Notes under the pieces: model-generated
The model's input: the letters and a program-made list of their open reading frames with translations, nothing else
Told to the model about the DNA's origin: nothing
Databases searched by the model: none
Part shown: piece after piece, positions 21,750 to 24,299 of the stretch
How the letters are laid out: the number at the start of each line of letters is the position of its first letter
How positions within the stretch are numbered: position 1 is the first letter of the stretch
DNA from: Hafnia paralvei ATCC 29927
Lineage (GTDB): Bacteria; Pseudomonadota; Gammaproteobacteria; Enterobacterales; Enterobacteriaceae
Reading direction: 5' to 3'
Length of the DNA: 24,299 bases
Assembly: GCF_001655005.1 (NCBI RefSeq)
Contig: NZ_LXET01000050.1
Span: 1 to 24,299 of the forward strand
Program-made: the position numbers and the translations under genes

Positions 21750-23153
21750 ATGAAGGCTAAAGCAATTATCTTTGCCTCTATGTTGCTGGTCGGGTGCCAA
21801 GGCGTAAACCATCACGCTAAAGAGCCTGAACAGCATGCACAGAGTTTGTCTTCAGTCAGTCGAAGTGAAGCAGGACAGCCCTCAAAGGACGCACGAGCGA
21901 CCTCCGCGCGATGGCTAAACGAAAGTACTAGCAACATCGCGCAGGAAGATTTGTGGGGCTTCATTAGTGACGACCTGAAGATGAAGGTTCCGGACAATAG
22001 CCGGATCCGCGAACAAAAAAATAAGTTTTTAAAAAATAAGAGCTATCTCCACGATGTAACATTACGGGCAGAGCCGTATATGTACTGGATAGTCGAGCAG
22101 ATTAAGCAACGTAAAATGCCGATGGAACTGGTACTACTACCCATAGTGGAGAGCGCTTTTAACCCACACGCAACGTCATCCGCTAACGCCGCAGGGCTTT
22201 GGCAGATAGTTCCTCAGACGGGGCGCAATTACGGGTTGAAACAAAACCAGTGGTATGACGGACGACGTGATGTTGCCGCCTCTACCACCGCAGCATTGGA
22301 TATGATGCAGCGAATGAACCGCATGTTTGGCGGTGACTGGTTATTGACGGTGGCTGCATTTAACAGCGGTGAAGGCCGTGTAATGCAGGCAGTCAAAGCG
22401 AATAAGCGTAAAGGTTTGCCGACTGACTTTTGGTCTTTATCATTGCCACGTGAAACATCGATCTATGTTCCAAAGATGCTTGCGTTAAGTGATTTGATCA
22501 AGAATAACAAACGTTATGGCATTAAACTGCCTAAGTCTAACGACCAGCGTGCGCTAGCAAAAGTTGATGTAGGACAGCAGATTCAGCTGACTCAAGCCGC
22601 AGAAATGGCAGGCATGTCACTGACAAAAATGAAGGCCTTTAATCCGGGTTACAAAAAGAATGTAACTGCGCCAAATGGTCCTCACTACATCATGGTGCCC
22701 AAAGCACACGTAGAGCAGTTTAAAGATTCTCTGGCCGAAGGCGAAATTGCTGCAATCCAGCCGAACGCTCAGTTAGCCTCAACGAACACATCGTCTAAAG
22801 CGCAAGCTTCTAGCTATAAAGTTCGTTCAGGGGATACGATCTCTACAATTGCCAAGCGTTTGAATATCAGTCAGAAACAGTTGTTGAGCATGAATAATTT
22901 GCGCAGCAACAGCAAGTTGAAAGCCGGTCAGACACTGCAGGTAGCAAATAACGCCAGCAGGTCTATCGCTGATAACAGCAGCATTACTTATAAGGTACGT
23001 AAAGGCGACTCACTGGCCAGCATTGCAAAACGTCATGGTGTTAACATCAATGATGTAATGCGTTGGAACAGCGTCATTACAAAAGCAAGTCAAATCCAGC
23101 CAGGTGATATGCTCACGCTGTATGTACGAGACTCTGCGAACTCAAATACCTAA
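21750..23153 (+). CDS. mltD: Membrane-bound lytic transglycosylase D
   Basis: An outer-membrane lipoprotein that cleaves murein glycan strands to leave 1,6-anhydro ends. It has 467 residues (E. coli about 452). The lipobox LVGC puts the lipidated cysteine at residue 16. The SLT domain runs from about 110 to 230, with catalytic Glu134 in IVESAFNPHATS followed by AAGLWQIVPQTGRNYGL and the AFNSGEGRV helix. Two LysM peptidoglycan-binding repeats lie at about 355-398 and 412-460, each starting with YKVR-GD. A TATTAT at 21712-21717 may be its -10 box. Little Shine-Dalgarno is visible. It ends before a strong terminator. Confidence 0.96.
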   Translation: MKAKAIIFASMLLVGCQGVNHHAKEPEQHAQSLSSVSRSEAGQPSKDARATSARWLNESTSNIAQEDLWGFISDDLKMKVPDNSRIREQKNKFLKNKSYLHDVTLRAEPYMYWIVEQIKQRKMPMELVLLPIVESAFNPHATSSANAAGLWQIVPQTGRNYGLKQNQWYDGRRDVAASTTAALDMMQRMNRMFGGDWLLTVAAFNSGEGRVMQAVKANKRKGLPTDFWSLSLPRETSIYVPKMLALSDLIKNNKRYGIKLPKSNDQRALAKVDVGQQIQLTQAAEMAGMSLTKMKAFNPGYKKNVTAPNGPHYIMVPKAHVEQFKDSLAEGEIAAIQPNAQLASTNTSSKAQASSYKVRSGDTISTIAKRLNISQKQLLSMNNLRSNSKLKAGQTLQVANNASRSIADNSSITYKVRKGDSLASIAKRHGVNINDVMRWNSVITKASQIQPGDMLTLYVRDSANSNT

Positions 23154-23191
23154 TCGGGTAAGTAGTGTGTAGTCAAAGTGCTACAAAACGC

Positions 23192-23219
23192 AAAAAAGCG
23201 CCGAAAGGCGCTTTTTTTT
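23192..23219. terminator. Bidirectional terminator between mltD and yafD
   Basis: AAAAAAGCGCC (23192-23202), a GAAA tetraloop and GGCGCTTTTTTTT (23207-23219) form a classic intrinsic terminator. A and T runs on both sides serve the convergent mltD and yafD. Confidence 0.95.
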
Positions 23220-23243
23220 ATGTCTGCAATCTTAGCCAGAGAC

Positions 23244-24029
23244 TTAGTCGGGTTTGAAGTCGACTAACAGCGGGTTATGATCTGATGCCTGCGTCACTAA
23301 AACGGACGCTTCAACAACACCAAGACCACGATAAAAAACAAAGTCGAGAGGACGCCCAAAGGCCGTACGACGATGATCGTTAGTGAAATTGACCTCCTGT
23401 AGCTCCATACCACTTGCAAACCGCTGAAGGGCGTTAATTCGCTGTTTACTCCATGCATTAAAATCACCGGCCATAATGACAGGACCTTTATGCAAAGCAA
23501 TTTGCTCACCGATAGGGTCTAACTGCTTACTATAAACATCTACGCCCAAGCTAAAGTTTACCGCATGAATATTCACCACCATCAATAGTCGTCCATCAAA
23601 CAGCGGATAGACCGTCACCAAGGCTGATTTTGATAATCGAATTAAAGGCTCTTTCTCACGTAACGGGCAGCAATAAACTGGATGCGCAGCAGCCAAAGTC
23701 ATCACACCAGAGGGATGTTGCGGAAACGAAAATGCAGGTACCTGATCGGCAGTAAGATAATTACTCGTTGCAAATTTCACCAATTCTGGCGTTGTTTGCG
23801 CTTCTTGCAAAAGAACCAACTGAGAACTTTTGCCATATTCCTTTAATACGGATAGCCAATCTGAACGCTGCTGTTTAAATATATTCCACACCATAATGCG
23901 TAGAACATTATCCGTGGGAAGAGATTGAGTAACGGGCAACGTTTGCCCCAGCTCGTTCATCGCGCCGGGGAATACTCGCTCAGCAGGAAGACCCGCCACG
24001 TAACGCATGGCATAATTTTTTTTCCGCAC
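23244..24029 (-). CDS. yafD: Endonuclease/exonuclease/phosphatase family protein YafD
   Basis: A 261-residue member of the endonuclease/exonuclease/phosphatase (DNase I-like) superfamily (E. coli YafD about 266). The metal-dependent catalytic blocks are visible in order: VWNIFKQQ (Asn), LLQEAQTT (Glu), VNIHAVNFSLG, MAGDFNAWS (Asp, Asn) and ASDHNPLLVDF (Asp, His). The biological substrate is unknown. The frame begins with GTG at 24029, giving MRKKNYAMRYVAG, which matches the E. coli N-terminus. The ATG at 24008 is the alternative. A good promoter stands upstream. Confidence 0.92.
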   Translation of the reverse strand: MRKKNYAMRYVAGLPAERVFPGAMNELGQTLPVTQSLPTDNVLRIMVWNIFKQQRSDWLSVLKEYGKSSQLVLLQEAQTTPELVKFATSNYLTADQVPAFSFPQHPSGVMTLAAAHPVYCCPLREKEPLIRLSKSALVTVYPLFDGRLLMVVNIHAVNFSLGVDVYSKQLDPIGEQIALHKGPVIMAGDFNAWSKQRINALQRFASGMELQEVNFTNDHRRTAFGRPLDFVFYRGLGVVEASVLVTQASDHNPLLVDFKPD

Positions 24030-24082
24030 TTTCGCCGCCTGTTAGTAAAAACGCATTCAATTGCTCAAACAATCATCAGATA

Positions 24083-24109
24083 ATTATACTCCTTCCATAG
24101 AGACATCAA
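24083..24109 (-). promoter_or_regulatory. Candidate yafD promoter
   Basis: A perfect -10 TATAAT (24083-24088, minus strand) lies downstream of TTGATG (24104-24109) with a 15-base spacer, or 16 if TTTGAT is used. The leader to the GTG start would be about 47 bases. Confidence 0.5.
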
Positions 24110-24230
24110 AATGATCCGCTAACCTTAGCCTTACTTTGTTATAGGGACTAAACGGGCGAAAAACAACTGTAAGAGCGGAATCAGCTGGTAAAACTACGTA
24201 AGCACGAGGCTAATTGAGGAAGGAACGAAT

Positions 24231-24239
24231 ATGAAGTGA
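24231..24239 (+). other. Two-codon mini-ORF (M-K-stop) before a terminator
   Basis: ATG-AAG-TGA is preceded at six bases by AGGAAGGA (24217-24224), the strongest ribosome site in the neighbourhood. It is followed 23 bases later by a strong terminator. A possible extended -10 (TGTTATAGG at 24137-24145) would give an RNA of about 140 bases. It may be a leader/minigene-like element in a small RNA or the remnant start of a decayed gene. Nothing else in 24030-24299 is recognisable. Confidence 0.35.
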
Positions 24240-24262
24240 CGTCTGCTGTTAAACGCAAAAAC

Positions 24263-24293
24263 AAAAAAGCCTGCTATCTCTAGCAGGCTTTTT
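24263..24293. terminator. Intrinsic terminator at right edge
   Basis: AAAAAGCCTGCTA (24264-24276) and TAGCAGGCTTTTT (24281-24293) form a 13-bp stem with the loop TCTC, with A and T runs on both sides. It can end the short plus-strand transcript described at 24231, or a minus-strand gene arriving from beyond the window. Confidence 0.92.
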
Positions 24294-24299
24294 CGCGAA

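Overview
This window looks like chromosomal DNA of a gamma-proteobacterium of the order Enterobacterales. Nearly every gene has a full-length counterpart that I recognise from Escherichia coli, but several of the neighbourhoods differ from E. coli. The moderate base composition and the gene mix would fit Hafnia or a relative. That genus guess is an inference from memory and not something the sequence proves.

Layout, left to right. Positions 1-147 hold a GC-rich stretch with three consecutive stem-loops and no gene I can name. Next come yadI and the ABC exporter pair yadG-yadH, all on the minus strand. The CreBC two-component system and its target creD follow on the plus strand (2845-6482), with a textbook CreB binding site (TTCAC-N6-TTCAC) ahead of creD. 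Carbonic anhydrase can follows. A small accessory pocket (7369-8460) separates can from hpt: an orphan Mu-type DNA-binding protein, about 420 bases of AT-rich DNA, and a miniature secreted pilin-like protein. Then come hpt (purine salvage) and a nitroreductase-family flavoprotein with an operator-like palindrome upstream.

Positions 10119-18434 form a minus-strand putrescine/polyamine-type module: a LysR regulator, a PatD-like aldehyde dehydrogenase, the ydcSTUV ABC importer, and PatD itself. Two paralogous aldehyde dehydrogenases therefore bracket one transporter. The likely logic is that YdcSTUV imports a polyamine-like solute, an aminotransferase not seen here makes the aminoaldehyde, and the two dehydrogenases oxidise it.

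The right part is conserved housekeeping DNA: tRNA-Asp with a strong promoter, dnaQ diverging from rnhA, yafS diverging from gloB, the lytic transglycosylase mltD, and yafD. It ends with a possible small transcript that carries a two-codon reading frame just before a strong terminator.

I see no CRISPR array, complete insertion sequence, integrase or obvious prophage. The most unusual items are the left-edge structured DNA, the can-hpt pocket, the relocated cre locus without creA, the duplicated aldehyde dehydrogenase around ydcSTUV, and the M-K-stop mini-ORF at the right edge.
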